This document shows, one piece after another, positions 23,304-35,738 of a DNA stretch of 64,000 nucleotides (the stretch's first letter is position 1; each line of letters begins with the position of its first letter). The notes under the pieces are model-generated. The model was given only the letters and a program-made list of their open reading frames with translations, was not told the origin of the DNA and did not search any database. Made by a program: the position numbers and the translations under genes. Source of the stretch: Cryptomeria japonica (taxonomy: Eukaryota > Streptophyta > Pinopsida > Cupressales > Cupressaceae); assembly GCF_030272615.1 (NCBI RefSeq), contig NC_081406.1, positions 112,003,783 to 112,067,782 of the forward strand, given 5' to 3'.

Positions 23304-24232
23304 TTGTTAGATACTTGGTTAATCCCAAAGACACTGAGGGGGGGAGGGGGTGAATCAGTGTTTGAGGGGTAGATGAAAGATTTAAACTTATTTGCAATTC
23401 TGTAATTGAAATTAATATACCAGTAAGCAAACAATAATGCAATAAAGAGAAACAAAAGAATCAACATCAATGCACACCATAACACAGATATTTTGGCGAG
23501 GAAACCCGGTAAGGGAAAAACCTCGATCGGATTTGTGACCCACAATATTTACTCACTGGCCAATATGAATAAATATTATTCAGTACAAAATGGGCCTGCA
23601 CATGCAGGAAGGCCAATTGCCTAGAGCTCACTGCTCAACAAAAATGGAGTCACACTGACTACAATACTGATGTAAACACAAAATTGAACTCTTACAACTT
23701 GCATCAAAATGCTAGATGATTTCTCTGTTATGCTTTGTCTAATATCGGTTCTTCCTCTACCAAAAACCCTAGCCAGTATGCTTTCAAATGATTCTACTTA
23801 CACATAATAGTCTTCGCTCTGCTCTGCTTCTTATTCGGTCCAAAATAAACACATCAAAATGCATATACAACTATTCGCTATCATATCTCTATCCTATCTC
23901 ATATCATTGCTTTCATACTACTTTTCATTACACATCAAATGACATACAAGAACTCATAAATATATGAGTCACTACAATACAATATGTCAGCCATACAATT
24001 ATAATTTACATTACAATTTATTTCTCATAAACAATACTATTGTCAAGTCGACCTGGAATGCCGATATAACCTGCTGTCAGTGTAACCCAAATGCCGGTGT
24101 GAATAAACCTTGTTGTATCCATTGGTGCTAGTAGGTGAAGTCTATTGCTGGTTGAACCTGTAGAACCTTGTTGAACCTTGTTGCCATCATTGACAACATC
24201 TAACTTTCTCATCTGAGTATATAATGCCAACA
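23304..24232 (-). repeat. Element C 5' LTR
   Basis: This 929-bp LTR is the partner of 17432-18359. Both share the G-run/TGAATCAG segment, CACCATAACACA, ATTTTGGCGAGGAAACCC and the terminal GCCAACA. The G-run is GGGGGGGAGGGGG here (about 23336-23350). Confidence 0.9.
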
Positions 24233-24443
24233 ATCTCCACGGCTTCTAATCGGGCTTCTATTCCATGCAACATCGCCATTACAAGAGGGTCTGCATTCCC
24301 ACGTGCTTCACCATTCCTAGTTCCTCTTTGCACCATCGATCCATGCTAGTCCTTTGCAATTACAGCCCAGATCCACAATTTGCCACCCTACAATAAGATT
24401 CAGGACACACAATCTCCAGAACGAACTTCACTCTGATACCATT
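24233..24443 (-). pseudogene. Gypsy element B: leader, primer site and gag N terminus
   Basis: On the minus strand, TGGTATCAGAG (24431-24441) lies two bases from the 5' LTR and is the Met-tRNA primer site. A leader of about 95 bp follows, then ATG at 24336 (MVQRGTRNGEARGN), running in frame into EARLEAVE at the edge of element C. The frame continues on the other side of C at 17431, with one TAA in the next codons. Confidence 0.78.
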
Positions 24444-25215
24444 TGAAGCAGTCATCGATGAGGAGGGACCTCGAGGAGATCAGTCTAAACTAGCCAACAA
24501 GAGTTAACACAATGAAAACATACAAATATGATGGAGGCAATGTAAAACAAATAATTTTATTGCATGAAAAGTTAATTACATCCAACTGGTAACAACCGGG
24601 TTGCAACATACCGGCACACAGGCCTGGTAGAATAGGTCACACTGGGACCTTGAATCGAAAGATCTATCTTCTAGGCACAGTATATCTATCTGATACTTCT
24701 TTATTCTCTTAATTTTTTTGATTCCTATTGATTACATTCTAAAACATGATTACAAATATATATATCGATCCAAAGGATCAGGTCAGCCCAAAAGGATCAA
24801 AACCCTAACGTTCAGAAATGAATGAGGTAGGCCTCTAGAAAATCCAAAGGATGAAATGCAGAAGGTTGGCCACACACCAAGAAACATTGAGATCAATGTC
24901 CAAGGCTCTGCAAGCATTGGAATGGGTTTCGGTAGATCACCATAATAGGTCTTAGGCAACCAATAACAAATTAACAATCGATAACAAGAAACTGTCAAGG
25001 AAATCGATAGCGATATCTTGCCGAAAAGTGATCCAAATGAGATGTAGTTAGAAAGCAAGCAGGGTGATCAAGTCTTCAAGAAGAATCCATATCCACAAAA
25101 AACCTATGTGCCAAAACTAGGACACACAGAAAGGAAAACTGGAACCTGCAAACAGAAAATAAACATAAAAGAAAAAAATGTTTTTGGTTGATGCAAGATT
25201 GCTATGAATCCATCA
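24444..25215 (-). mobile_element. Gypsy element B 5' LTR
   Basis: It is homologous along its length to solo LTR delta (14979-15753). On the plus strand it begins TGAAGCAGTC and ends near TGAATCCATCA, where delta reads a slightly longer ending with CCAACATCA, consistent with small deletions here. It lies against the broken protease region of element G, so B seems to have been inserted in G. The right border is uncertain by about 10 bp. Confidence 0.75.
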
Positions 25216-26394
25216 CAAGATCAAAGGGGTCCTTCCACTTCCAGGCGAGGCACTGATACCACTGATTATACACAGGCTACGTATAATTACACTGTAAATC
25301 ATCTGTATGATGCCAGTGATCAAGTTGCAACTATAACCTTCAAAAATCCCAACTCAAATTGCAATGTTGTTACACGTCGTGGCAAGGTCACCATAAAAGC
25401 AGCTCCACAAGGTACCACCTCCATCCCAAAGCAGTACAATCTTGTGGAACAATTAGACAAAACACCTGCGCTTATATCCATTTTAGAGATTTTGCGCCTA
25501 TCACCATCTCATAAAACTATCTTGGATCAAGCACTCCAAGAGGCGTCAATCCCTGCAAATCTGAATACAGACCAATTTCAAGCCATGGTTGGAAGTCTAA
25601 AGTCATCACCTTGTCTCACTTTTTCTGAAAGTGACAACTCTTCCTTCCAGCAACCTCACAATGCTTCGCTACACATTGAAGGCTTTATCAATCAGCATAG
25701 GATCAAGCGAGTCTTGATTGATAATGGAGCAGGCTTGAACATTTGTACACTACAGTTGGTCACAACATTGGGATATACAGTAGAATCAGTGGATCCTCGC
25801 AAGAAGATCACCATCAAGGCCTATGATGATGCAGAGCGTTCATCCAAAGGAGCTGTGGTACTACCAATCTGAGTGGGCCCTGTGGTAAAGCACATCATCT
25901 GTCAGGTTCTGGACCTTCCTTTGCCATATAATCTATTATTAGGGAGACCTTGGATACATGCCATGCAAGCCGTTCCATCTACCTACCATCAATGTATCAA
26001 GTTCCCACATAACGGTGTAGAGATCACAATCCTGGGCGATGCAAATCCTTTTGCGTTTTGCCATAATATTAGCCATCAACTAGAGATTACTATTCCTAAT
26101 AATAGAGAAGCCATTTCCTCCACATCATATATAAGTCCTGCTTCTCTTGCCAGTTCGAACACCATTATACCAAAGCAAGAAAAGCTTAAGATGAAGATCG
26201 CAGAGGAAGGTCCTGGGGAATATAACTTAAGTCAACTCTTTTGTGTGGGACAAATGCCCACTTCTCCTAGAACACATGGTAAACCACAACAGGTACTCCA
26301 ACAACCACTAAGCATACCAGCATGTGCTTTGACACCCTTCGTTCTTGGAAAAAGTCAAGAGGAAGAAACACGAGATGAGGACCTGGTGGAATGA
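25216..26394 (+). pseudogene. Tat element G: protease region (decayed)
   Basis: The frame begins in the gag-protease linker at the edge of B's LTR (the ATG at 25204 is only a junction codon). VTRRGKVTIKAAPQ precedes the retropepsin: RIKRVLIDNGAGLNICTL holds the active site as D-N-G-A (a change from D-[ST]-G), then [16 protein letters not shown] and [14 protein letters not shown]. There is a TGA at 25870-25872 and another at 26392-26394, both in the same frame as the following sequence. Gag and the 5' LTR of G are missing to the left. Confidence 0.85.
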
Positions 26395-27921
26395 ATCTAT
26401 AAGGATCCCATCACCACTGACATCCCTCGAGTTATACTTCCTACGGATCAGTACGGTAAAGGCCTCCTCATTATGCAAAGAATGGGGTATGATGGTCAGA
26501 GTGCTTTGGGATATTGCAAACAAGGATGACATGAACCTCTGCTACCAGAATTAAAGCCCAAAGGTAATACAGGCCTAGGCTTTGAAAAAGAGATCCTTCC
26601 TAAACTCAGATTCAAAAGAAAACCTAGCAAACCATTTTGCCCACCTACTGCAAAGAGGAAACCTTTCATAATCAAAGCACCATCAAGCACTATCCCCACT
26701 ACCCCATCAAGGCTCACAACCCCACCACAACCGTCACCAATGTCATTCATTCCATCAAACGAACCAGTAATCCCATCAGCAACACCATTTGTAGCAACAA
26801 CTGTATTGAAACCCACAGCAGCATCTATGGCACCAGCCGTTCCAACAAAAGCCACTAAGTCAACACTGCTGATACTTCCAGTAACAAATCCTTTAATCCC
26901 CATCAAAATTCCTACAGCACTGATCACTACAAAGGTACATCAACCCATCACGCCTGCAATACTTAACTCAAAAGACATCCCAGTATGGTATCGCAATCGA
27001 ATGCTGGAAAGTGATTCAGAGACCAACTCACATGAGTGGGAGTTTGATTCTGTACAGCTTAACACTTCAGATGAGGAAGACACATCACCACCTCTGCCAT
27101 GCAAAGACATCCCTATTTACGGAGAAGCACAGATAAAGACCACTTGGGTACCTAAGTTGGAAACATCTTCCACAAACCCTACGTCTCATCCTACGCCTGA
27201 TTCTGACAAGGAGAGTACCATCAACAACCTTCACCATAATGTCTTAACCCTCACTGATACATCTAACGCACTTAACCTAATCGATGAAGTAATGCCCATT
27301 ATCCACCCTGAACTCATCAAATGGAACCAACCAACTCCCCCATGTCTTGACTTCTTCCAAAATGATGAGGCCATCATTGACTTTTTGGAATTAAGGGATA
27401 ACCTACCAAGCGGAGATCACAAAGCTGGATTCGCCATTGAACTTAATAGTGCAGCATACTTCGGGGTGGATGCCAAACCTTTCAGCTGCAAAAATATAAC
27501 AATAAAACATGGATCTTCCAGTGAAAACCACATTGTGGCGTTGTTTGATCTGACAAAAGTAAAAAGAAAGAGCGTATCCAATGGTGAAAACCTCTCTGAG
27601 GTGCCTGAGGATGAAGGGTTTGACATTCTCCCTGCTAATATACTACAGGAACGATCAATGATTCTCATCGAGGAAACCAAAGAATACAATGTGGGGACTC
27701 TTGAAAATCCTCATATCATACATCTGGCATCTCTTCTCACTCCAGAGGAACAGCCTCAATTTATAGAGTTCTTCCAGAAGCATCAGATCAAATTTGCATG
27801 GTCATATGCAGACATGCCTGGGCTTGATCCTGATTTAGTCATGCATCACCTCACCATAGCAGAAGAGCCAAACCTGTCAAGCAGAAGCTTCGTAAGATGC
27901 ATCCCTAGATTGCAGTGCTAG
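26395..27921 (+). pseudogene. Tat element G: G-patch domain and linker before RT
   Basis: The same frame continues after 26394: YGKGLLIMQRMGYDGQSALG, YCKQG, a TGA at 26527-26529, then HEPLLPELKPKGNTGLGFE. This fits the G-patch consensus (G-x-G near the start, MGY/W, a G-rich middle, and GLG at the end). A long Pro/Thr/Ser-rich linker follows with an acidic part, and then the pre-RT region ending TPEEQPQFIEFFQKHQIKFAWSYADMPGL. A one-base deletion-type frameshift near 27866 puts the RT in another frame. G-patch modules bind RNA or stimulate DEAH helicases (established knowledge); the role here is inferred. Confidence 0.75.
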
Positions 27922-29396
27922 TCAAAACAAAACTCAAGAAACTCCTAGATGTTGGTTTCATTAGGCCAATTGATTATGCAGAATGGATCTCCAATATTGT
28001 GCCTGTTGGAAAACCAAAAGGGGGCATCCACATTTGTACTGACTTCAGAGATCTGAATAAGGCATGTCCTAAGGATGACTTCCCCCTACCAAATATCGAC
28101 ATCATAGTGGATCTAACAGTAGGACATGCGATGCTTTCACTCATGGATGGCTTTTCCGGCTACAATCAGATAAAGATTGCACCCAAAGACCAACATAAGA
28201 CAACCTTCACCTGTCCATGGGGCACATATTGCTGGAATGTAATGCCCTTTGGTCTAAAGAATGCAGGAGCAACCTATCAAAGAGCAATGACCACCATCTT
28301 CCATGACATGATGCATACTATGATGGAAGATTATGTTGATGACTTACTAGCAAAATCACTCACCGGAGAAGGGCATCTCCACATCTTAGATAAAATCTTT
28401 GATAGACTAGAACAATACCATGTTCGACTCAACCCAAAGAAATGTGTCTTTCGAGTGACCTCCGGGAAGCTTCTAGGATACATTGTCTCAAGCAAAGGTA
28501 TTGAGGTCGACCCAGCAAAGGAAAAAGCAATCATGGACATGCCACCTCTAAAGAATATCAGTCAGCTAAGGACATTACAAGGACGACTTCAATCCATCCG
28601 AAGATTCATTGCACAATTGGCTGATAAGTGTCACGCATTCACACACCTGCTACATAAGAACATCCGCTTTCAGTGGGATGCCCGATGCCAGCAAGCATTT
28701 CAGATGTTTAAAGACTATCTCATGAATCCACCATTGCTGATGCCACAAGATCCAAGTAGATCGTTGTTATTATATATCTCAGCAACAAGTACAACATTGG
28801 GTGTACTATTGGCACAACATAATGAAGAAGGAAAAGAGCGTGCTGTTTACTACATCTCTCGCACACTGGTGGGCTATGAACTCAATTACACACCTATTGA
28901 GCGAGCTTGCTTAGCAGTAATCTTAGCAGCCACTAAACTGAGGCACTATCTGTTAACCCACAAAGTACAACTCATCGCAAAGATTGATCCACTCAAGTAT
29001 TTACTTAGCAAAGCAGCATTGACAGGCCGCTTGGCCAAATGGGTGATGATTCTAAGTGAATTTGACATTGAGTATGTGGACCATAAGGCTATCAAAGGTC
29101 AAGTTATTGCAGATCAGTTGGCCGATGCACCTCTCATAGGCGATCATCCTCTCATTTCCAATTTTCCAGATGAAGAGATATTCATGATCACAACAACACA
29201 ACCATGGAAACTATATTTTGATGGTTCATACACTAGGCATGGCTCGGGGGCAGGCATTTTGTTTATCACACCTCAGGGTGATAGCATCCCGAAGTCTTAC
29301 AGGCTCACATTTCCATGCACAAACAACATAGCAGAGTATGAGGCCTTGATCACAGGACTTAGGTTAGTTGTACAATGGAAATTACAAGAACTATAA
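27915..29396 (+). pseudogene. Tat element G: RT, RNase H and first half of extra RNase H
   Basis: The 493-codon stretch is the best preserved pol segment in the window. RT motifs are AEWISNIVPVGKPKGGIHIC, TDFRDLNKACPKDDFPLPNI, LMDGFSGYNQIKIAPKD, MPFGLKNAGATYQRAM and the catalytic YVDDLLAKS, then LLGYIVSSKGIEVD. The ordinary RNase H follows (LLLYISATSTTLGVLLAQ); its first catalytic Asp is absent, as is usual in Tat elements. A tether leads to the extra RNase H: WKLYFDGSYTRHG and NIAEYEALITGL. A TAA at 29394-29396 interrupts the latter. Confidence 0.9.
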
Positions 29397-30956
29397 GTAT
29401 ATGGCGATTCCCAACTAGTCATTCAACAAGCAACAGATGAATATCAGACCAAAGATGATAAACTCATGCCATATAAGCAAATGGTGGACACTCTAAAGAT
29501 GTCATTTACTACTATCACTTTTGAGCAGATACTAAGAGATCAGAATCGAGCTGCTGATGCTATGGCTACCATCGCATCTCTCCTAGATCTTCCACAAAAT
29601 TCAACACGCTACGAGTTCTTGGTAGAACAACTTTGGATCCCCGCTTATGATATCCCCGAATCCGAAATGATATGTCACCTTGTTGGTTCTAAATCCCCAT
29701 GGTACGGTGATTTCTACACCTATCTCTGCGATCACACCCTTCCTCCCAACCAATCAAATAACCAACGTAAAACCTTCATTCGCCAAACTGCTCAATATAC
29801 CATTATTGCTGAAACCCTATACCGACGCGGTCTTGATGGTACTCTCCTTCGATGTCTGGAACAAGATGAGATAACAAAGGCTTTGGAAGAGGTACATGAA
29901 GGAATTTGCGGGACTCACTCAAGTGGTCCGTCACTAGCCAAGAAACTCATGCAAGCTGGATATTATTGGCCATCTATGGAAAAGGATTCCTACTACTTTG
30001 TCAAAAAATGCAAGAAATGTCAAGTTCATGGCGACCTGATACATGCACCGGCCCAGGAACTGCAACCAATCACAACACCATGGCCTTTTTGTCAATGGGG
30101 CCTTGACCTTGTGGGTAAGATTCATCCATCTTCATCCAATGGCCATAAATTCATTATTACCACCACCGAATATTTCACAAAGTGGATCGAAGCTGTTCCA
30201 CTTACCCAAGTCACTGGCAAGCAGATCACCTCATTCATCCTCAACTACATCATCTGTCGGTATGGTGTATCCATGTCCATCATCACAGATAACGGTCTTC
30301 CTTTCAAAAATCAGGATGTCCATGAACTTTGTGAGAAATTTCACATCCAACACCGCTTTTCCACCCCCTATTACCCACAAGGCAATGGTCAGGCCGAAGC
30401 ATCAAATAAAAACATATTAAGAATCCTCAAGAATACAGTCAATGATGCCGGTCGTGATTGGCATGTTCAATTGAATCCAGCATTATGGGCATATCGAACT
30501 AGCATTCGAACCCCTACAGGTGCAACTCCTTATTCATTGGTCTATGGTGCAGAAGCTATCTTACCTATTGAGGTTGAGATACCATCATTACGAGTTTCCT
30601 TGCATAATCTCATTGATGATGAAGTATACAGAGTCTCATGCCTTCAGGACTTAGAGTTACTAGATGAGAAGCGACAAGCTGCATACAATCACCGCAAAGC
30701 CTATCAACAACGCATGAGCAGAAGCTACAATCACTAAGTTAGACCTCGTACATTTGAGGTAGGTGATCTTGTTCTTCAAGAAAATCCTCGCAACCAACCA
30801 AATATAGAACATCAAGGCAAGTTTGAATCAAACTGGCTCGGCCCATATGTTGTCACTGCTGTATTCGGGTCCGGGGCATATCAGTTGGCTACATCAAAAG
30901 GAGAACCGCTTGCAGATCCAAACAATAGCATGCACCTCAAATGGTTTTATACTTAA
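29397..30956 (+). pseudogene. Tat element G: rest of extra RNase H and integrase
   Basis: The frame is the same as 27915. VYGDSQLVIQQATDEY and RDQNRAADAMATI supply the last two acidic residues of the extra RNase H. The integrase has HEGICGTH and CKKC (HHCC), WGLDLVGKI, IITDNGLPF and GQAEASNK (D, D, E all present), then NWLGPYVV with the GPY/F motif. One TAA lies at 30735-30737, and the natural stop is at 30954-30956. Apart from those two stops the integrase is intact in motif content. Confidence 0.9.
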
Positions 30957-31309
30957 GGTGTACAAGGCATCAGGTTCCCCTGCATATTAGAAAATACCAA
31001 AAACATTCAGAAAAATGTCCTGAAGAAAATACAAAAACATTCAAAAACAGTAAAGAAAAATCATGCATCCAAATGGTGAACAACCACTCTGGTGGCACCT
31101 TGGGTAAGTACGATGGTGAAAACCTGGCAAACAGGCACCACTCATAAAGGCTATGGCTCCATTGTCTTTCAGACTTGTTGCGATCGCATCTACTTCATAC
31201 ATACATCCATCCATCCAAAACCATGGCTTGTTATTCCTCTGCAATTATGATAGTACTCCATACATCTTGCATCCTGCTTTTTCATAGTCATGTCTAAAAT
31301 TGGGGGCAA
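30957..31309 (+). mobile_element. Element G 3' untranslated region and polypurine tract
   Basis: No coding frame. It holds repeated 'caaaaacattca' A-rich phrases and ends AAAATTGGGGGCAA (31296-31309), a polypurine tract directly before TG. Confidence 0.6.
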
Positions 31310-32664
31310 TGCCTTTAACCTATTGATGGAAGTGGATTCTACATTGTCTTATGATTCATTAAGTTCTTCATTCAAAGCAATCGTCAAAAATCCAAAAACA
31401 TTCAAAAAAAAATATCTCGCAAAAATACCAAAAATATTCAAAATAATTCAAAATCCAAAAACATCGACAAACCATTGAAAAATCCAACAAAAACATGGCA
31501 ACACATTGTACATACTCGTTCATGCAGATACCAAACAAACATTGCGACATACTTAACAAAATGAGCATTTATCGATCAAACGAAACAACATCAACACTCA
31601 AAACTGTCTTCAACAAGGATGCATCCTTCCTTACAAAAACAAAGACAAGATGACATTTTCTTTGACAAGAAAATTCTGTTTACACTATCAAATGCTTGGT
31701 TTATTTATGGTCTAGTAATTTATATCGAGATCTTTCAGCATTGTTTTGTATCGTTTGCGCATTACTTCCGATGAAGTACTGGGGCATGTACTAATGGTGT
31801 CTACGTGGGAAGTTCACCAAGCTACATGATCTTATGCAAAAATACAGTCATAGATCACTACGGCTTGCTGACTATAGTGTATACCTCAACCATATGAGCA
31901 TGAACCATTACCCAGGATCCATATTCTTTATTCTTTATGTATATACTGTTTATTTGTAGGTACAATGCTCTTTCTTTGGTTCCTCCTACCTCAACCAAAC
32001 TGGATAAAGGTTTTATCTCTTATTATGGTATGCACTTGTCTCGGGATATGATCAACCTAAGATCAAGGAGGACGATCCAAGTCATGCATGAAAGGAGATA
32101 ATCCTTGTCTGTTCCGCAAGCAATACTCTAGTCAACTTGATCCATTATATCAAGTTGCTTGTATTAACTTGCTATATCAAAATCCATGTAAGAAATACTC
32201 TGGTCATCTTGAATCTTTATGTCAAGTTGCTTGTATTTTCTTACAACATTTTAAAGCTCAATGATGAAAAATAAATCACTATGGATCATCATCTCATCTC
32301 ATCTATATATATTGCATTTCGTTGCATTCCACCCATCCATACATTCATAATAGCTGCATATCATGCATACATAGTCATAATAATGCATACTCTATTTTAC
32401 TCATCTTCTTCCATAGGACTCGGTCCTAGTCCTCCATATCTTCTATCTAACATCAAATCCCCCCTCACCCTCCCTATCTTGATCATCAACATCATCCTAA
32501 TCCCTTCATCGCTTCCCATCCTCACTCATCCAAAAAAATTAAGCTAGTTACTCTGTCTACACAGATACATCGACTCCCACACACCTAGACTATCAACAGA
32601 TACTCTGATCAAGTATCTTCGGGTCTCAACAGGGAATCGATCATGGTAATCCTAGACTACATCA
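31310..32664 (+). mobile_element. Element G 3' LTR
   Basis: It starts TGCCTTTAAC after the polypurine tract and ends CTACATCA, where the minus-strand RT of copia element D resumes. That gives 1,355 bp. A TATA-like CTATATATATTG lies near 32298. There is no second copy in the window to prove the borders, so they rest on the PPT/TG start and on the abrupt switch to D. Confidence 0.55.
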
Positions 32665-33202
32665 GGCCGAAATCCCTTTCACTGCCATCTCATGATTTTC
32701 TCTAGGATCACTCTGAAATCTTGAAACAATACAAACAACATTCATAATATCAGGCTTATTCTGAGTCAAATAAAGCAGACCTCCAATCATAGATTTGTAT
32801 CTTCTAGGATTTACCAGTGCAAAAGCATATTTTCTTGTCAATTTCTCATTTGTAACCATAGGTGTACTTACTAGTTTAGAATCTCCCATACAAAATTTCT
32901 TCAACAATTCCTTAGCATATTTAGTTTGATAGATTAAAATACCTTTGTCAGTTTGAGTAATCTGCAAACCTAAGAAAAAATTCATCTCAACAATCATAGA
33001 CATCTCAAATTTTTAGAAAATTCTATGCATAATTTATCTTCACCTCCAAAAATAATGTTATCAACAAATAATTCAACAATCAGTATATCATCATCAGTGA
33101 TTTTATAATATAAATTACTGCCAGCACCACCCTTAGTAAAACCAAGCTTCAAAAAATATTTATCCAACCTTTCATACCAAGCTCTAGGTGCTTGTTTCCA
33201 TC
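32665..33202 (-). pseudogene. Copia element D: RT C-terminal half (truncated)
   Basis: On the minus strand from the solo LTR: WKQAPRAWYERLDKYFLKLGF, then LFVDNIIFGGED (the catalytic YVDD reads FVDN), MNFFLGLQITQTDKGI, KYAKELLKKF and SMIGGLLYLTQNKPDI. It stops in HEMAVKG at the edge of element G's LTR. RNase H and the 3' LTR of D are missing. Confidence 0.85.
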
Positions 33203-35087
33203 TGTAGTCACATAAATATGTCCACTTAATTAAATGAATACTTAGTATTTATTTGATTATTTAACCATCAATTAATAATTAATTAAATTAATATTTAATT
33301 AATTCATCTTAACCCTCTTCTCCTATTAATTAAATAAATTATTCAATTTATTTGATTTAATTCACTTAACCAAATTCAGACTATTAATTAAATAAATAAA
33401 TCATATTTGTTTAATTAAATCTTCTCTCACATTTAAATAAATTAATATTTATTTAAAATCCCCCAAAATCCCACCTCTCACATTTAAATAAATTAACATT
33501 TATTTAAATCACCTTTATCCTCCACCCACTTGCATTTTCCTACAAATGCAGGTTGCACAATTATTTAAATAAATAATTTATTTAAATCACCTTTATCCTC
33601 CACCCACTTGTATTTTCCTACAAAAGCAAGTTGTACAACTATTTTAAATAAATTATTTATTTAAAATCCTATTTATCCTCACCCACTTGAAACCTTTAAT
33701 GGTTTCCTTTAAAGTATTCAAACTTGATGGCTTTAAAGTCTTCAAACTTGATGGCTTCCTTCTATAGTCTTCTTAAGCCTTTAATGGTTTCCCTTAAAGT
33801 CTTCAAACTTGATGGCTTTAAAGTCTTCAAACTTAATGGCTTCCCTTAAAGTCTTCTTAAGACTTTAATGGTTTTCCTTAAAAGTCTTCAAGCTTTTAAT
33901 GGTTTCCCTCAAAGTCTTCAAGCATTTTAATGCTTTATCTTCATTTTTCTCATTTAAATAAATTAATATTTATTTGAATATTTATCCAAATGCAAATTAC
34001 ACCATTTAATTGAAATAAATGATTTTATTTTAATTGAAAATACCAAAATTTCTCCCACTTCCATTTTCCTACAAAATCCACTTGCATGCCTAAACCCCTT
34101 CTAGAATTTTCTAATCACTTCTAAATAACCTAACCCCTTCTCTAAACTTTGTCACATTCCTAAGCAAAAGGGAAGTCACTTCTCAAACCCTCAAAGTCTT
34201 TGATAACCATTAAAGGCTTTCAACCTTCAACCACTAAATGGCTCAAAGTCTTTGATAACCATTGAAGGCTTTCAACCTTCGACCACTTAATCCCCAAAGT
34301 CTCCAATAACCATTAATGGTTACCTCAAACCCTCCCACATGGTTAAAACATTTGTTTTGACTCAACCTCTACCCAACCCAAAGGTCTCATCAGGCCATTA
34401 ATGCTTTGACCATGATTATCTCTTAAACATTTGCACAAAGGTTTATCCTTGGATTAACTCTTAATCCAGTGGGTAATCTTAATTTGGACTTGACCCTTAG
34501 CCTCTAGATAACCATGAGGTCTTCTCAGGCCTTTAATGCCTCCAACCTCTTCTCTCAACCCAATCCTATGTTGACACTTGTCACCATTTTATTGGTGCCA
34601 ATTGTGCACATGGATCCCCAACTTTCAAACTTGGCCCTTGATTAAACCATTCAATCTTAACCCTTCATTTCCCCATTTCTTCTATAAATAGAACCCTTCT
34701 CCTCAAGCAAAAGAGAAGCCTTAGAGTATTGTTGTTATACTGGCATTAGCATAGAGCTTTCTCATAGCATCACTATCTACACTTGCATAGCATTTGCTTA
34801 TCATATTCAACCATCTTGAATCTCCATATGGCATCCATGGCTAGTGCTAAAAGCTGAGAGCTACACTCATTTGGGACTTGGAGAGGAGAGGAACAAGGGA
34901 GGAGCAACTATGAGCATCTTGATTAGCTATTTTATTCTATGTTTATATGCTTTCTATTTCATGCTTAATATCTCTCTTGATATGCCTATTTAGGATAATC
35001 TTTTGTTGCTAACACTAACGTTTGTTTCTTGTGCTCTTGTGTGTGTTGCCATCAAATAGATTTTCTAATCCTTTTTGCAGAGCATCA
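33203..35087 (+). mobile_element. Solo LTR epsilon, inserted in copia D RT
   Basis: This 1,885-bp segment begins TGTAGTCACATAAATATG and ends TTTGCAGAGCATCA. The flanks are CCATC (33198-33202) and CAATC (35088-35092), a 5-bp duplication with one change. Removing it joins D's RT at KSLYGL-KQAPRAW. It contains many AT-rich inverted repeats built on TTTAAATAAATTAATATTT (33240-33670), a cluster of short AAAGTCTTCAAACTTGATGG repeats (33690-33950) and a clear TATA box TATAAATAG at about 34683. The orientation is inferred from the TATA box. Confidence 0.87.
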
Positions 35088-35738
35088 CAATCCATATAAA
35101 GATTTCCTTAACTCGCAAACCATATCTATATCATCTAATAATGAAGAACCACTAGGTTGCTCAATATAAAATTCCTCATTAAGACCCCCATTCAAAAATG
35201 CACATTTAACATCCATCTGATAAACCTTGTAGTTTTTATAAGCAACATAGGCAAGAAATAATCTTACAGCTTCAATCCTAGCTACAGGTGCAAAAGTCTC
35301 TCCATAATCAATTCCTTCCTTCTGAGAATATCCCTTACAAACCAATCTAGCCTTATTCCTTATAACTTGACCATCCTCATTCAATTTATTCCTAAAAACC
35401 CATTTAGTTCCAATAACATTTTTTATTTTTAGGCCGGGGAACCAAAGTCCATGTGTTATTTTTCTCAATCTGGTCTAATTCTTCTTCCATAGCTTTTAAC
35501 CAATGTTCATCTTTACATGCCTCAATTACTGATACCGGTTCAACTGTGAAACTAAACATACCTCATTAGTTTCTAGTCCTTTTCTTGTCATCACTCCATT
35601 GCTCTTATCCCCAATGATTTGATCTTCAAAATGATTCAGTCTCACATACCTAGGAGTCTTCTGACTCTCTCTTCCTCTTCCCCGTTCTTCAATGATTGTA
35701 GAATTGTGTGATCTTGCCGAAGTAATTGGTTCAACTCT
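35088..35738 (-). pseudogene. Copia element D: RT N-terminal half (decayed)
   Basis: The minus strand reads [80 protein letters not shown] and LRKSLYGL, the classic copia RT order. The stretch between 35470 and 35738 is the connection from integrase, with stops. Confidence 0.88.

Larger units (their letters stand above)
17432..24232 (-). mobile_element. Element C: complete pol-less LTR retrotransposon
   Basis: The element is 6,801 bp on the minus strand. Its 5' LTR is 23304-24232 and its 3' LTR 17432-18359, both reading TGTTGGCAT...TATCTAACA. It has a Met-tRNA primer site next to the 5' LTR and a polypurine tract next to the 3' LTR. The flanks GTCTC (17427-17431) and ATCTC (24233-24237) match at 4 of 5 positions. 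Removing C and one copy restores B's gag frame (EARLEAVE-TVQRRG). The LTRs differ by very roughly 6 percent by eye over the part compared. The internal 4.9 kb encodes a coiled-coil/zinc-knuckle protein and a second ORF, but no protease, RT, RNase H or integrase motif, so it must be mobilised in trans. Confidence 0.9.

Noticed and set aside
14979-25215. Reading 14979-15753 and 24444-25215 as the LTR pair of one element B
   Set aside because: 14979-15753 has its own perfect GAATT duplication and interrupts Tat fragment A in frame, so it is an independent solo LTR of the same family.
26496-26927. 143-codon minus-strand frame rich in Gly and Val
   Set aside because: It is the shadow of the Pro/Thr/Ser linker of element G pol on the plus strand.
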